Assembly: GCA_022360675.1 (NCBI GenBank) | Contig: JAKSCJ010000372.1 | Location: forward strand, 1 to 50,230 | Source: Lysobacterales bacterium | Lineage (GTDB): Bacteria > Pseudomonadota > Gammaproteobacteria > Xanthomonadales > Wenzhouxiangellaceae | Length of the DNA stretch: 50,230 bases | Reading direction: 5' to 3' | Part shown: positions 7,879 through 16,533 of the stretch, piece by piece | Position numbering within the stretch: position 1 is the stretch's first letter | Layout: each line of letters opens with the position of its first letter | Position numbers and translations under genes: made by a program | The notes under the pieces: generated by a model | What the model saw: only the letters and a program-made list of their open reading frames with translations | Told to the model about the DNA's origin: nothing | The model's database searches: none

Positions 7879-8223
7879 TTAAGCGGTACTGTTCGTACAA
7901 AAAGTGGCCTTTTCAAAATCCCTAACATTAACGGCTATATTAGAAATATCAGGAAACATTACCGTTAGCTTTTCCACTATCTCTTTTGATAAGTTCGCCT
8001 TTGCCTCCGTCGTTCGGCCCTCCATGATGTCCGAGAACACATGAATAAAGTCCGCTTTCTTATTGCCTACGGTGTAAGTTTTAAAAGGCATTACTCTTAC
8101 CTTAATCTGGCTTTCATTAAATAAGCCAGAAGAATTTGCAACACTATGAACTTGCTCATTAATGCTATCTTCGTTGTGAACGAGTAGAACACTCTCAGAA
8201 CAATGAATTACGAAATGTGGCAT
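7879..8223 (-). CDS. 5-carboxymethyl-2-hydroxymuconate isomerase-like tautomerase (CHMI/HpaF family)
   Basis: 114 residues beginning MPHFVIHCSES. Pro2, which becomes the N-terminal catalytic base after Met removal in the tautomerase superfamily, is present; the length and the opening PHFxIxxS fit the CHMI group rather than the short 4-oxalocrotonate type. The start at 8223 rather than 8289 was chosen because GGGAGAG stands at good spacing before it and because Pro2 would otherwise be buried. CHMI acts in homoprotocatechuate breakdown, but no other genes of that pathway are here, so the substrate is open. It is divergent from the 2-hydroxyacid dehydrogenase unit. Confidence 0.8.
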   Translation of the reverse strand: MPHFVIHCSESVLLVHNEDSINEQVHSVANSSGLFNESQIKVRVMPFKTYTVGNKKADFIHVFSDIMEGRTTEAKANLSKEIVEKLTVMFPDISNIAVNVRDFEKATFCTNSTA

Positions 8224-8614
8224 AAATAACTCTCCCAGGTTGGCGTTACCGTCTTTATGTTGTAAGACATTAATATCCGTTATATCCACTATGTTTTCGG
8301 CTTATCAATGAGCTGCTTCAGCTTGCTTTTAGTGAATATTCGTTTGCTTGGTACTAAGCATCTTTATTCTCACTTATTTTTTAATGCATTTTCTTACTCA
8401 TCAAAAAAGATCGTCTTTATAGAATGTAAAAGTGCCTTTTCAGCACAAAACCGCCGATTGGTGTGATTTATATTAAAAACAAGTGCGAGGGCTAATAGAA
8501 GTGATGTAGACCTTCCGCTGCCGCGGATCAAACTTCTCTCAAATAATGGCACTGATGAGTTGAAAGCGGCGACACACCAGATACATGGAAAAGCCAGATT
8601 CAAAGAGAGTGAGA
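8224..8614. other. Divergent intergenic region, no gene seen
   Basis: 391 bp between the tautomerase (minus) and the hydroxyacid dehydrogenase (plus). It must hold both promoters. I see AT-rich DNA but no convincing palindrome, RNA gene or coding frame; a minus-strand frame here lacks codon character and a ribosome site. Confidence 0.5.
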
Positions 8615-9580
8615 ATGTGCAAATCTACGCACCATCAAACTGAACCATCGATAGTCGTTCTTCTTGAGGCCGAAGGCTTCGAAGACCAGTGGACAACGCA
8701 TTTGTTGAACGAGCACCCTGATGCTGAGATAAGACATTGGCCAGACTGGGGCGACATGACGGAAGGCGATTATTTGATCGCATGGAAGTTACCCCATGGC
8801 ACGTTAGAAAAAGCCACCAACTTGAAGGCAATTTTTTCTGTTGGAGCCGGAGTCGATCAACTACTGGAAGACCCCGGCTTCCCTAAGCATGTGCCACTGG
8901 TTCGTCTAGTTGATCCAACGCTAAACATTGGAATGGCCGAATTTGTATCGATGGGCGTTCTATCGTTTCATCGCAATTTTATCGACTACCTGGAGTATCA
9001 AAAACTAGGCGTATGGAGCCCAATCGCCCAAGTTCAGCCGAACAACCGTGCTATCGGTATCATGGGTCTTGGTCAGTTGGCACAAAGCTGCATCAGCTCG
9101 CTTACTTCTTATGGTTTCAACTTGGCAGCCTGGGGAGCACCCGGAACCGAGCCACTTGAACAAATACCTTGTTATGAAGGTAAGGATGGGTTAGCCGCGT
9201 TTTTAGCACGTACCGAAATCTTGGTAATTATAACGCCGCTAAACAAACATACCCAGAGAATTCTTGACCGAGAGATGTTGAAGAATCTTCCTCGCGGTGC
9301 ATCGATCCTTAATGTTGCGCGCGGGGCCATTCTTTCAGAGCAAGCCGTTTATGAGCTTTTAAATGAAAAGCACATTGATCGGGTGTGGTTGGATGTATTC
9401 GACAAAGAACCACTACCGACCAATCATTGGGCTTGGTCACACCCCAGAGCAATTATCACACCACACATAGCAGCAGCCACACTGCCAGGACCCGCAGCAA
9501 CTATCGTCGCAAAAAACATTACTCGTTTTGAGCAAGGGGCTGCCGTAGAAGGTATCGTTGATCCTGATGAAGTGTTTTAG
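8615..9580 (+). CDS. D-2-hydroxyacid dehydrogenase, glyoxylate/hydroxypyruvate reductase (GhrA-like)
   Basis: 321 residues from the ATG at 8615, which follows a purine-rich AGAGAGTGAGA; an ATG ten codons upstream is possible. The fold is that of the GhrA subgroup: SVGAGVDQLL in the substrate domain, nucleotide motif GIMGLGQLAQ (third Gly replaced by Ala), catalytic Arg in NVARGAIL, Glu in DVFDKEPLP, and His in ITPHIAA. It probably reduces glyoxylate, hydroxypyruvate or another 2-oxoacid with NAD(P)H. It is followed on the same strand by a HAD hydrolase and an aldehyde dehydrogenase, suggesting a small catabolic unit for a sugar-acid-like compound. Confidence 0.88.
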   Translation: MCKSTHHQTEPSIVVLLEAEGFEDQWTTHLLNEHPDAEIRHWPDWGDMTEGDYLIAWKLPHGTLEKATNLKAIFSVGAGVDQLLEDPGFPKHVPLVRLVDPTLNIGMAEFVSMGVLSFHRNFIDYLEYQKLGVWSPIAQVQPNNRAIGIMGLGQLAQSCISSLTSYGFNLAAWGAPGTEPLEQIPCYEGKDGLAAFLARTEILVIITPLNKHTQRILDREMLKNLPRGASILNVARGAILSEQAVYELLNEKHIDRVWLDVFDKEPLPTNHWAWSHPRAIITPHIAAATLPGPAATIVAKNITRFEQGAAVEGIVDPDEVF

Positions 9581-9632
9581 TTGGGATCACACTTTCGAGA
9601 ATCTACTCGCCAAGAACTGCAAGGTAAATAGA

Positions 9633-10346
9633 GTGAATTTTTCAAAATATAAAGCAATGTCGTTTGATTGTTATGGCACCCTGATCGATTGGGAAACGGG
9701 TATTTTGACGCAACTCCAAGCGTGGGCCAAACAGCAAAACCTACAAGTCAGCAATACAAAGCTGATTGAACTATTTGGTCAACACGAGCGAGCCGTTCAA
9801 GCTGAAACGCCTGCGGAGATTTACCCAAAGATCTTAATGAAAGTACATCAACGAATAGCTCGTTCACTACAGTGCCAAAGCACTGAAAACGACGCTATAG
9901 CGTTTGGTCATTCCGTGGGCGACTGGCCAGTCTTTCCTGACACTGTTGAGGCTTTAAAAAAATTATCCCGTCATTACCAACTTTTCATTCTTTCCAATGT
10001 CGATCGCAACACATTCCAGAAAACGAACGAGAAACTCGGTATTGTTTTTGATGGGGTTGTAACCGCGCAAGATGTTGGCTCATACAAGCCCGATCCTAAA
10101 AACTTTATCGCCATAAAACAATGCGTGGCCGATGCGGGAATCGCTGCTGAAGCTTTACTTCATGTGGGTGAAAGCATTTATCATGATGTTATCCCCGGAA
10201 CGGATGCCAATCTCGACACCGCATGGATCGACCGTCAGCTGGATAACCCCAATGCTACCAGGGCCTCTGGAGCCATCGACACAAAGATAAAACCAACCGT
10301 TAAACTCGGCTCAATGGAACATTTGGCAAACATAGCCATCAGTTGA
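9633..10346 (+). CDS. HAD-superfamily hydrolase, haloacid dehalogenase type II-like
   Basis: 237 residues from a GTG at 9633, which follows AAGG at good spacing and gives the typical opening MNFSKYKAMSFDCYGTLIDW; the longer frame overlaps the previous gene. Motif I is Asp12 in FDCYGTL, motif II is ILSNVDR (Ser121), motif III is YKPDP (Lys152), and motif IV is VGESIYHDV with Asp185. True L-2-haloacid dehalogenases carry an SSN-x-x-D motif at the last site, which is absent here, so a phosphatase or other HAD activity is more likely than dehalogenation. It lies between the hydroxyacid dehydrogenase (52 bp) and the aldehyde dehydrogenase (39 bp). Confidence 0.85.
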   Translation: MNFSKYKAMSFDCYGTLIDWETGILTQLQAWAKQQNLQVSNTKLIELFGQHERAVQAETPAEIYPKILMKVHQRIARSLQCQSTENDAIAFGHSVGDWPVFPDTVEALKKLSRHYQLFILSNVDRNTFQKTNEKLGIVFDGVVTAQDVGSYKPDPKNFIAIKQCVADAGIAAEALLHVGESIYHDVIPGTDANLDTAWIDRQLDNPNATRASGAIDTKIKPTVKLGSMEHLANIAIS

Positions 10347-10385
10347 TTATTGATCATAGCGGGTCAACTAGTAAGGTAAATAGTC

Positions 10386-11984
10386 ATGCAACTAACTGGA
10401 AAAAACCACATTGGTTTTCAACTTACCGCCCATAGTAAAAAAGAATTCAAGTGCTTTAGTTCAGTTACTCAAGAAGAACTACCCACACGTTACTTCGAAG
10501 CCAGCAAAGCAGAAGTTGATCAAGCGCTAAAGTTGGCTGAGCGTGGATTCAAAAACTATAAGCAATTGTCGCCAAATGATCGAGCACGTTTACTAGATCA
10601 AATAGCATTAGAAATAGATAACTTAGGTGAAACCCTCATCAAACAAGCCCAGCTTGAAACGGGCCTTCCTGAAAGCAGGCTTGTTGGTGAGCGCAGCAGA
10701 ACTACCGGTCAACTAAGGTTTTTTGCACAACACATCAGGGAAGGATCTTGGGTTGAAGCAACTATTGATACGGCAAACACTGCTCGCCACCCGGTACCAA
10801 AGCCAGATATTCGGAGCCTGTTAGGGCCGATTGGGCCGGTAGTCGTTTTTTCGGCGAGTAATTTTCCGTTGGCCTTCTCAGTAGCCGGTGGCGACACTGC
10901 ATCCGCTTTAGCTGCCGGCAATTCAGTGGTAGTAAAAGCACATGCAGCCCATGCCGGAACCAGCGAACTGGTTGCGCACGCTATTACCGCAGCAATTAAA
11001 AAATGCAATCTTCCGGAAGGAATTTTTAGCCTGATTCATGGCTCATCGTTTGAGCCGGGTGAACAATTGGTGTTACACCCATCAACTCGAGCAGTGGGCT
11101 TTACCGGCTCGCTGTCTGGCGGTCGTGCTTTAATGGATCTAGCACAAAAAAGAGAGCAACCCATTCCCGTATTTGCTGAAATGGGCAGTACTAATCCGGT
11201 ATTTATTCTTGAGCACGCTTTAAAATCGAAACCCCAAGCACTGGCTAAGCAGTTGGCGGGATCGGTAACGCTTGGGGTCGGTCAATTTTGTACTAAACCG
11301 GGCCTAATCATTTTAATGGAATCTCAGGAAGCTCAGGTATTTGAATCCGCTTTTATTGACGAAATTAACGCCATATCGTCTGCGCCTATGCTACACAAAG
11401 GCATTGCTAATAGCTTCGATAACGCCGTCACGAAAACCCTTGCGGTGAGTGGGGTCGCGGAAATATCGCGATCGACCGACAACAGAGATGCACAGCAAGT
11501 CATGGGGCGTCCAATTTTAGCTAAAGTCAGCGCCGAGGCATTCCTCGATACACCGTTATTACATGAAGAGGTTTTCGGGCCTTATTCGCTGGTTGTGACC
11601 TGTAAAACTCAAGCGGATTTTGAGCGAATTGCCAACGCGCTTCAAGGCCAACTAACGGTGACCATTCTAGGGCAAGGCCACGATTTAGCCAATTATCAGT
11701 CATTAATTGAAGTCATTAATGAAAAAGCTGGACGTTTAATTTACAACGGAGTGCCAACCGGCATTGAAGTCTGTAACGCTATGCACCATGGTGGCCCTTA
11801 TCCTGCTGCAAGCGATGCGCGCTTTACATCCGTTGGCTTAAAAGCAATTAAACGATTCGCTAAACCGGTCGCCTACCAGAATTGGCCCGACCATTTGTTG
11901 CCACAAGAACTTCAAAATGCGAATCCTTTAAAAATCTTAAGGCTCGTAGACGACATCTATACTTCAGATTCAATCTCAGATTGA
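10386..11984 (+). CDS. Aldehyde dehydrogenase, 2,5-dioxovalerate (alpha-ketoglutarate semialdehyde) dehydrogenase-like
   Basis: 532 residues, the length of the KGSA dehydrogenase branch of the ALDH superfamily. Catalytic residues are in place: Asn159 (FSASNFPLAF), Glu265 (VFAEMGSTNP) and Cys302 (GQFCTKPG), with the coenzyme loop GFTGSLSGG. The branch oxidises 2,5-dioxopentanoate to 2-oxoglutarate with NAD(P)+, the last step in non-phosphorylating breakdown of pentoses, glucarate or hydroxyproline. No sugar-acid dehydratase is in this window, so the pathway is not established. It follows the HAD gene by 39 bp and precedes an AraC regulator that may control the unit. Confidence 0.87.
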   Translation: MQLTGKNHIGFQLTAHSKKEFKCFSSVTQEELPTRYFEASKAEVDQALKLAERGFKNYKQLSPNDRARLLDQIALEIDNLGETLIKQAQLETGLPESRLVGERSRTTGQLRFFAQHIREGSWVEATIDTANTARHPVPKPDIRSLLGPIGPVVVFSASNFPLAFSVAGGDTASALAAGNSVVVKAHAAHAGTSELVAHAITAAIKKCNLPEGIFSLIHGSSFEPGEQLVLHPSTRAVGFTGSLSGGRALMDLAQKREQPIPVFAEMGSTNPVFILEHALKSKPQALAKQLAGSVTLGVGQFCTKPGLIILMESQEAQVFESAFIDEINAISSAPMLHKGIANSFDNAVTKTLAVSGVAEISRSTDNRDAQQVMGRPILAKVSAEAFLDTPLLHEEVFGPYSLVVTCKTQADFERIANALQGQLTVTILGQGHDLANYQSLIEVINEKAGRLIYNGVPTGIEVCNAMHHGGPYPAASDARFTSVGLKAIKRFAKPVAYQNWPDHLLPQELQNANPLKILRLVDDIYTSDSISD

Positions 11985-12159
11985 GTTAATGAAAGTGTAT
12001 AGATCAATAATTCCAAAATAAAACTGGGCAGTGAGGAAACATTATTGGGTATCCTATAAATCTAGTACGCTTACTTTAGCCTCAATTTATTTTTTGCAGA
12101 TCAAATCGAGTGACATCAACTGTCGGTTGAAATGCCAAAAATAAAGCGGAGAAAAGCAT

Positions 12160-12903
12160 ATGGAAAACGATAGAAAGAGTCACTTAATACAAATGTGTAT
12201 TAAGTCATACTCACGAAAAACCAGAGCTCACTCGCATGGATTTTTTCAGCTCGTTCTACCATTAAGCGATAAAATTGACATCGAAATCAATCAACAAAAA
12301 TACATGGTAGGAATTGGCGACTGCATCATCATTAAACCGAATGAACACCATGCTTTCAGAGCCGATGAACTCGCTCGTTTTGTCGTTGCAGACTTTACCT
12401 CTCTACCCAAAAATATTGCATTTCTCGAGCAGTGTAAGTTTCAAATTACACCATCGCTATTAGCGTTTATTTTATTTATTGAAAAACAGCTGGAGTCACA
12501 TGTCAGTCAAACGGTAGAGGATTCGATAAAAATTCTGTTCTTTAACCTGCTCGAAGATATCAAGCTTTCTACAAAATTAGATCATCGAATTGAAACGGTA
12601 TTATCAATCATCAATGAAGATTTAAAGCACGACTACACCATCGATGAACTGGCAAATCGTGCCTTCTTAGGTAAAAGCCAATTCAAAAAACTGTTTAAAG
12701 AAAATCTCGGGGAAACTGTATTTAGCTATATATCAAAAAAACGATTAGAGAAAGCTAGAGCCTTATTAGCACATACCGATTTACCGGTAAACATTATTGC
12801 AGAGGAAGTTGGTTATAGGAGTCAATCTGCTTTTGGGCGCAAATTTAAAGATTTTTATGGTGCCTCACCTAGATTCTTCGCTAAACAAAAAAACAAACCG
12901 TAA
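12160..12903 (+). CDS. AraC family transcriptional regulator (cupin + HTH)
   Basis: 247 residues. Residues about 15-90 form a small cupin-like sensor with the metal-like pattern RAHSHGFFQLVLP; residues about 145-245 form the AraC double helix-turn-helix (YTIDELANRAFLGKSQFKKLF, then VGYRSQSAFGRKF and GASPRFF). A GGAG site stands before the ATG. It lies 175 bp after the aldehyde dehydrogenase in the same direction and is the natural candidate regulator of that group. Immediately downstream starts the composite pseudogene region. Confidence 0.9.
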   Translation: MENDRKSHLIQMCIKSYSRKTRAHSHGFFQLVLPLSDKIDIEINQQKYMVGIGDCIIIKPNEHHAFRADELARFVVADFTSLPKNIAFLEQCKFQITPSLLAFILFIEKQLESHVSQTVEDSIKILFFNLLEDIKLSTKLDHRIETVLSIINEDLKHDYTIDELANRAFLGKSQFKKLFKENLGETVFSYISKKRLEKARALLAHTDLPVNIIAEEVGYRSQSAFGRKFKDFYGASPRFFAKQKNKP

Positions 12904-12917
12904 AATTTCTTCTTCAG

Positions 12918-13027
12918 CATTCAATTTAAAATACAGAGACGCCTGCATTTCCAAGTTTTCACCAATTGCTAATCGTCAACAAAGCTACGGCGGCTTATTT
13001 CATTTCGTAAGCAGCAAGATTCAATCG
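12918..13027 (+). pseudogene. Remnant of a SnoaL-like gene (3' part)
   Basis: Translation in the relevant frame gives NRQQSYGGLFHFVSSKIQ, which lines up with RYQQSYGGIFHVVNGKIQ near the C-terminus of the intact SnoaL-like protein at 15474-16382. The DNA matches too: AAAGCTACGGCGGC occurs in both, followed by a closely similar stretch ending in AAGATTCAA. Neither the start of the gene nor its usual ending is present; the match breaks off where the LysR-like remnant begins. This is a decayed fragment, not a working gene. Confidence 0.7.
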
Positions 13028-13412
13028 CCCTCCTCCGTAAGCTTTGGCTTATCGTATATTCGACCCAAGCTCGTTCAGTTCATGGCACAGTACCCGAAGA
13101 TCGATGCTGCGCTGGATTTAAACGATCGCATAGTCAAGCCCATTACGGAAGGCTGAGATGTGCCTATCCGCGCATCGAATACATTGACTGATTCCAGCCT
13201 CATTAGTCTTAAACTCGCCAGCAGTCGTGTGCTCACCCTGGCATCGCCTGAATACCTCAAACAGCATGGAACACCTAAAACGCCACACGAATTATTGACC
13301 CATCAAACCATTTGCAATCGAGACTTAAAGCACCCAGAGCTTCGGCATTAGCAACTAAACGATGGCAGCACCGTGGATATTAAACCAACTAGGGCAGTCT
13401 TATCGTAAATTG
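13028..13412 (+). pseudogene. Remnant of a LysR regulator effector domain with two in-frame stops
   Basis: In one frame this stretch reads VSFGLSYIRPKLVQFMAQYP and continues colinearly with the effector domain of the intact LysR protein at 6956-7858 (from VSFGLSRLRPKLAQFMAQYP); by hand about 70 of about 100 residues agree. A TGA at 13154-13156 replaces the Trp codon of EGWDV, and a TAG at 13349-13351 replaces a Tyr codon. The DNA-binding domain is missing. A possible trace of the C-terminus (EFVIDYTNN) follows near 13440. Abutting it upstream is the SnoaL remnant, so two genes were joined by deletion before decay. Confidence 0.85.
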
Positions 13413-13468
13413 TAAACAATAGTTTTAGTACTCTTGAGTTCGTCATCGATTACACAAATAATCAAGCT

Positions 13469-14356
13469 ATGAGTGATGCTAGATATCAAGATATTTACCC
13501 TTCAGCGCCGTTATTAGATAGTGCGCAGTCGGCGCGCGCGCGGGCCGTGGATTTACTCACGCTGGAGTACTTTGAAGCCGAGCCCGATATCATGCCCACC
13601 CAAGTTTTCGATCAGCATCACATTCTGCTCAACCTCAATGAACACGAGCACCGGGTTGAGAACTGGCGTGATGGTGAGCACCGGGATTTCATCTATCGAC
13701 AACACGAAATTATCGTCACACCGGCCGGTGTGGAAAGTGGCTGGCGTTGGCACGCCCATTCTAAAGTAATTGTAGTTACTTTAGATCCTGGTAAGCTCGA
13801 ACGCTTTGCACAAAGCGAGGTAGGCGTCTTACTGGCCGACGAACAATTGGCTTCTTTGGCTCAGTTTTCCGATCCCGATATTTGCCAAGCGGGAACGATG
13901 TTGAAAGACGCTTTAGCCAGCAAAGATATTGGCTCGGAATTATTATTCGAAAGCTTCGCGCGGGTTTTTTTGGTCAAACTGATTCAACGTTACGGTTTAC
14001 GGGAAGAAGCGTATCGTTTTTCAAAGAGCTTTACCGCTAAGCACTACCGTCAGGTGCTAGATTATGTAGCACGGCGCTTTGGCCAAGCCATTCGTGTGGA
14101 AGATCTCGCCCACGAAACCCACTTAAGCCCTTCTCACTTTGCCCAATTGTTTCGCCAAACCATGGGTTTAAGCCCCATGCAGTTTGTTTTGAGTTATCGA
14201 GTGGAGCAAGCCAAACGCAAATTGGCCGTACTCGATATGCCATTAATCGATATTGCCTTGAGCTGTGGCTTTTCCGATCAAGCCCACTTTTCACGCCAGT
14301 TCAAGCACATTGAAGGCATAAGCCCTTCGCAGTTTCGCAAGCAGCTTCAAGTATAA
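13469..14356 (+). CDS. AraC family transcriptional regulator
   Basis: 295 residues. The N-terminal part (about 30-170) is a cupin-like sensor domain with FDQHHILLNL and EIIVTPAGVESGWRW; residues about 190-295 form the AraC helix-turn-helix pair (IRVEDLAHETHLSPSHFAQLF, then CGFSDQAHFSRQF and GISPSQFRK). It is followed in the same direction by a dienelactone-hydrolase-like enzyme and a SnoaL-like protein, which it probably controls. The GC-rich run near 13530 (GGCGCGCGCGCGGGCC) is unusual for the region but lies within good coding sequence. No clear ribosome site precedes the ATG. Confidence 0.9.
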   Translation: MSDARYQDIYPSAPLLDSAQSARARAVDLLTLEYFEAEPDIMPTQVFDQHHILLNLNEHEHRVENWRDGEHRDFIYRQHEIIVTPAGVESGWRWHAHSKVIVVTLDPGKLERFAQSEVGVLLADEQLASLAQFSDPDICQAGTMLKDALASKDIGSELLFESFARVFLVKLIQRYGLREEAYRFSKSFTAKHYRQVLDYVARRFGQAIRVEDLAHETHLSPSHFAQLFRQTMGLSPMQFVLSYRVEQAKRKLAVLDMPLIDIALSCGFSDQAHFSRQFKHIEGISPSQFRKQLQV

Positions 14357-14472
14357 GCACACATCGATTCAGCCACCGTCACTTCGTAGAATCCTGCAAA
14401 AACACCGTGGTTTTGTACAAGAGCAAAGCGCGGCCCATCGCTAAAGTATGACTCAGGCTCCCAACCGAGCGA

Positions 14473-15438
14473 ATGCTAACGATGAAACACTTCATTCTTT
14501 CTCTTTTCGCCACCATGCTACTTCAACCCTCAACGGAGGCTGCTATGAAAACCGATGTTTCGTTCACCAGTGCTCATCAAACTTTAGCGGCACACTTATA
14601 CTTACCCGATAGCTATCAAGAAGGCATTCAACTGCCAGCCGTGGTTGTCACCGGTGCCTGGACCACGGTTAAAGAACAGATGCCCAGCACCTATGCTGAA
14701 GCCTTAGCCGATCGTGGTTATGCGGCTTTAGTGTTTGACTTCCGTGGCTGGGGTCAATCACCCGATGCCATTTCGTTCCTTGAAGACCCTACACGAAAAA
14801 CTGAAGACATTAATGCAGCAGTAAACTACTTAGCCAGTTTGCCCCAAATCGACCCAGCACGTATTGCCGGCTTAGGTGTGTGTGCATCAGCAGGCTATAT
14901 GAGCGACACCGCGCTGCAAAACCCACATATTAAAAGCTTAGCGCTAGTGGCACCCTGGTTACATGATCGCGGTATTGTGAACACAGTGTACGGTGGCGAA
15001 GAAGGTGTAGCCCAGCTCATTGAGTTGAGTCGGCAAGCCCAACTATCAACAACGCCCATGGTGATCGAGGCTGCGAGCTTAAGCAATGAGCAAGCCTTGA
15101 TGTATCAAGCGCCTTATTACACCGAACCCGAGCGCGGATTAATTCCTGAATACGATAATCAATTCAATGTAGCTTCGTGGGAAGCTTGGTTAAGCTACGA
15201 TGCTTTAACAACGGCCGACCAGCTGAAAAAGCCCACATTGCTGGTGCATTCAGAGTCGGCAGCCATTCCCCAAGGGGCAAAAGAATATGCCCACCGCATG
15301 GGTGAAAACGCTAAAACGCTGTGGCTCGATAACGTCACTCAATTCGATTTCTATGATCAGCCCGATATCGTCGATACCGCTGTCGATGCGGTAAACCAAC
15401 ATTTTGTCGAAACCTTAAATCTTAACGGCAAGCACTAA
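14473..15438 (+). CDS. Alpha/beta hydrolase, dienelactone-hydrolase-like with Cys nucleophile
   Basis: 321 residues from the ATG at 14473. The elbow is GLGVCASAGY, placing Cys137 at the nucleophile position as in dienelactone hydrolases; the fold also shows VVVTGAWTTVKEQM near the oxyanion hole and LVFDFRGWGQS. Residues 4-24 look like a short signal peptide. However, a perfect GGAGG stands five bases before an internal ATG at 14545, which would give a 297-residue cytoplasmic protein starting MKTDVSF; both starts may be used and I cannot decide. The SnoaL-like gene follows within 40 bp. Substrate unknown. Confidence 0.85.
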   Translation: MLTMKHFILSLFATMLLQPSTEAAMKTDVSFTSAHQTLAAHLYLPDSYQEGIQLPAVVVTGAWTTVKEQMPSTYAEALADRGYAALVFDFRGWGQSPDAISFLEDPTRKTEDINAAVNYLASLPQIDPARIAGLGVCASAGYMSDTALQNPHIKSLALVAPWLHDRGIVNTVYGGEEGVAQLIELSRQAQLSTTPMVIEAASLSNEQALMYQAPYYTEPERGLIPEYDNQFNVASWEAWLSYDALTTADQLKKPTLLVHSESAAIPQGAKEYAHRMGENAKTLWLDNVTQFDFYDQPDIVDTAVDAVNQHFVETLNLNGKH

Positions 15439-15473
15439 ATATCACCATGAAGTCGATGTTGATCGGAGTAACG

Positions 15474-16382
15474 ATGATGAGCGCAATGAACATCAATACG
15501 CCAAGCACCAGCAATATGCGCGACGAAGCGGCTATTAAAACCCTGGTGGAAAGCGTGGCCATACTGGCCGACAGCGGTCAATTTGAGACCTTAGAACAAC
15601 ACTACGCCGAGGAAATCCATGTAGATTACACCTCCTTGGCCGGCGGCGAGCCTGAACTCAAAAGCCCACAAGCCTTAATAAGCCAGTGGGCAGCCGTATT
15701 ACCGGGTTTTGAGCGTACTCGCCATGCCTTATCGAACATTAAGGTCCAGCTCGAAGATGACCATGCCATTGCCACTGCCGATGTGGTGGCCGATCATTAC
15801 TTAGGCGAACAGCATTGGCAAGTAAGCGGCCATTATCGCTATCGATTCATCAAAGATGCAGGGCACTGGCTAATTAGCGCTGCCCAATTCAATTTAAAAA
15901 ACGAAGTGGGCTCACGCGATATCTTTGCCACAGCCATCGAGAAAGCACAGGTGGAGCCACCTAGCTACCTCAAACGGCAAGTCACCATTCAGACGGTGCA
16001 GCGTTTCCTGAAAGCGCTGGAAGACCACGACATGGACACTTTCAATAGCTTGTGGGCCGACGATGCCATCCAAGATATGCCCTATTCGCCTCCAGGCCAC
16101 CCGACCCGGGTGCTGGGCAAAGCCAATATCGTGGCCTTATACGCACAATGGCCAGAAAATAGTGCCAACGCAAATTTCACCGAACAACTCAAGTTGTACC
16201 CCATGCAAGATCCCGAAACCTTGTTCGTGGAATATCAAGGACGCGTAGATATCGTTCCCACTGGCCGCCGTTACCAGCAAAGCTACGGCGGCATATTTCA
16301 TGTGGTGAATGGCAAGATTCAATTATTCCGCGAGTATTTCGACCCCGCCCCTTTCGCCTGGGCCTTCGATCTGAAGCCATAG
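15474..16382 (+). CDS. SnoaL-like protein with two NTF2-fold domains
   Basis: 302 residues from the ATG at 15474, chosen because GGAG stands about five bases before it; an ATG at 15447 adds nine residues. It holds two NTF2/SnoaL-like cone domains in tandem: about 15-145 (EAAIKTLVESVAILADSGQF, then DHYLGEQHWQVSGHYRYRF) and about 165-295 (VQRFLKALEDHDMDTFNSLW, then QQSYGGIFHVVNGKI and FREYFDP). Such folds act as small isomerases, cyclases or hydratases, or as binding modules. It is downstream of the hydrolase in the same unit and ends at a terminator. A fragment of a relative lies at 12918-13027. Confidence 0.85.
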   Translation: MMSAMNINTPSTSNMRDEAAIKTLVESVAILADSGQFETLEQHYAEEIHVDYTSLAGGEPELKSPQALISQWAAVLPGFERTRHALSNIKVQLEDDHAIATADVVADHYLGEQHWQVSGHYRYRFIKDAGHWLISAAQFNLKNEVGSRDIFATAIEKAQVEPPSYLKRQVTIQTVQRFLKALEDHDMDTFNSLWADDAIQDMPYSPPGHPTRVLGKANIVALYAQWPENSANANFTEQLKLYPMQDPETLFVEYQGRVDIVPTGRRYQQSYGGIFHVVNGKIQLFREYFDPAPFAWAFDLKP

Positions 16383-16400
16383 CCTCCTCGCCTGGCAACA

Positions 16401-16430
16401 CCAGCCGCTAAATACTGCGGCTGGGTTTTC
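16401..16430 (+). terminator. Rho-independent terminator after the SnoaL-like gene
   Basis: Perfect stem CCAGCCGC / GCGGCTGG with loop TAAATACT, followed by GTTTTC. It closes the AraC, hydrolase and SnoaL group. Confidence 0.7.
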
Positions 16431-16443
16431 TGCGTTTGAAATA

Positions 16444-16470
16444 AAAAATTAAAGTTTTACTTTAATTTTT
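16444..16470. promoter_or_regulatory. 12-bp AT-rich perfect palindrome upstream of the DUF2975 operon
   Basis: Arms AAAAATTAAAGT and ACTTTAATTTTT are perfect complements around a TTT loop, 64 bp before the DUF2975 start. It could be an operator for the XRE-type regulator of the same operon or a weak terminator; the lack of GC pairs favours an operator. Confidence 0.45.
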
Positions 16471-16533
16471 ACATCTTTTAGTTGATAATTAGACTAGCTC
16501 ATACACACACTCAGGCCATAAGAATCATCAACG

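Noticed and set aside
8394-8603. 69-codon minus-strand frame before the hydroxyacid dehydrogenase
   Set aside because: No ribosome site, no recognisable family, and it overlaps the expected promoter region.
9633-10346. Firm call of L-2-haloacid dehalogenase
   Set aside because: The gene is of that HAD subgroup, but the SSN-x-x-D site is missing, so only the superfamily is claimed.
12797-13351. Open frames of 119 and 63 codons after the first AraC gene
   Set aside because: They are parts of the composite pseudogene; the residues match internal parts of the intact SnoaL-like and LysR proteins and the frames are separated by stops.
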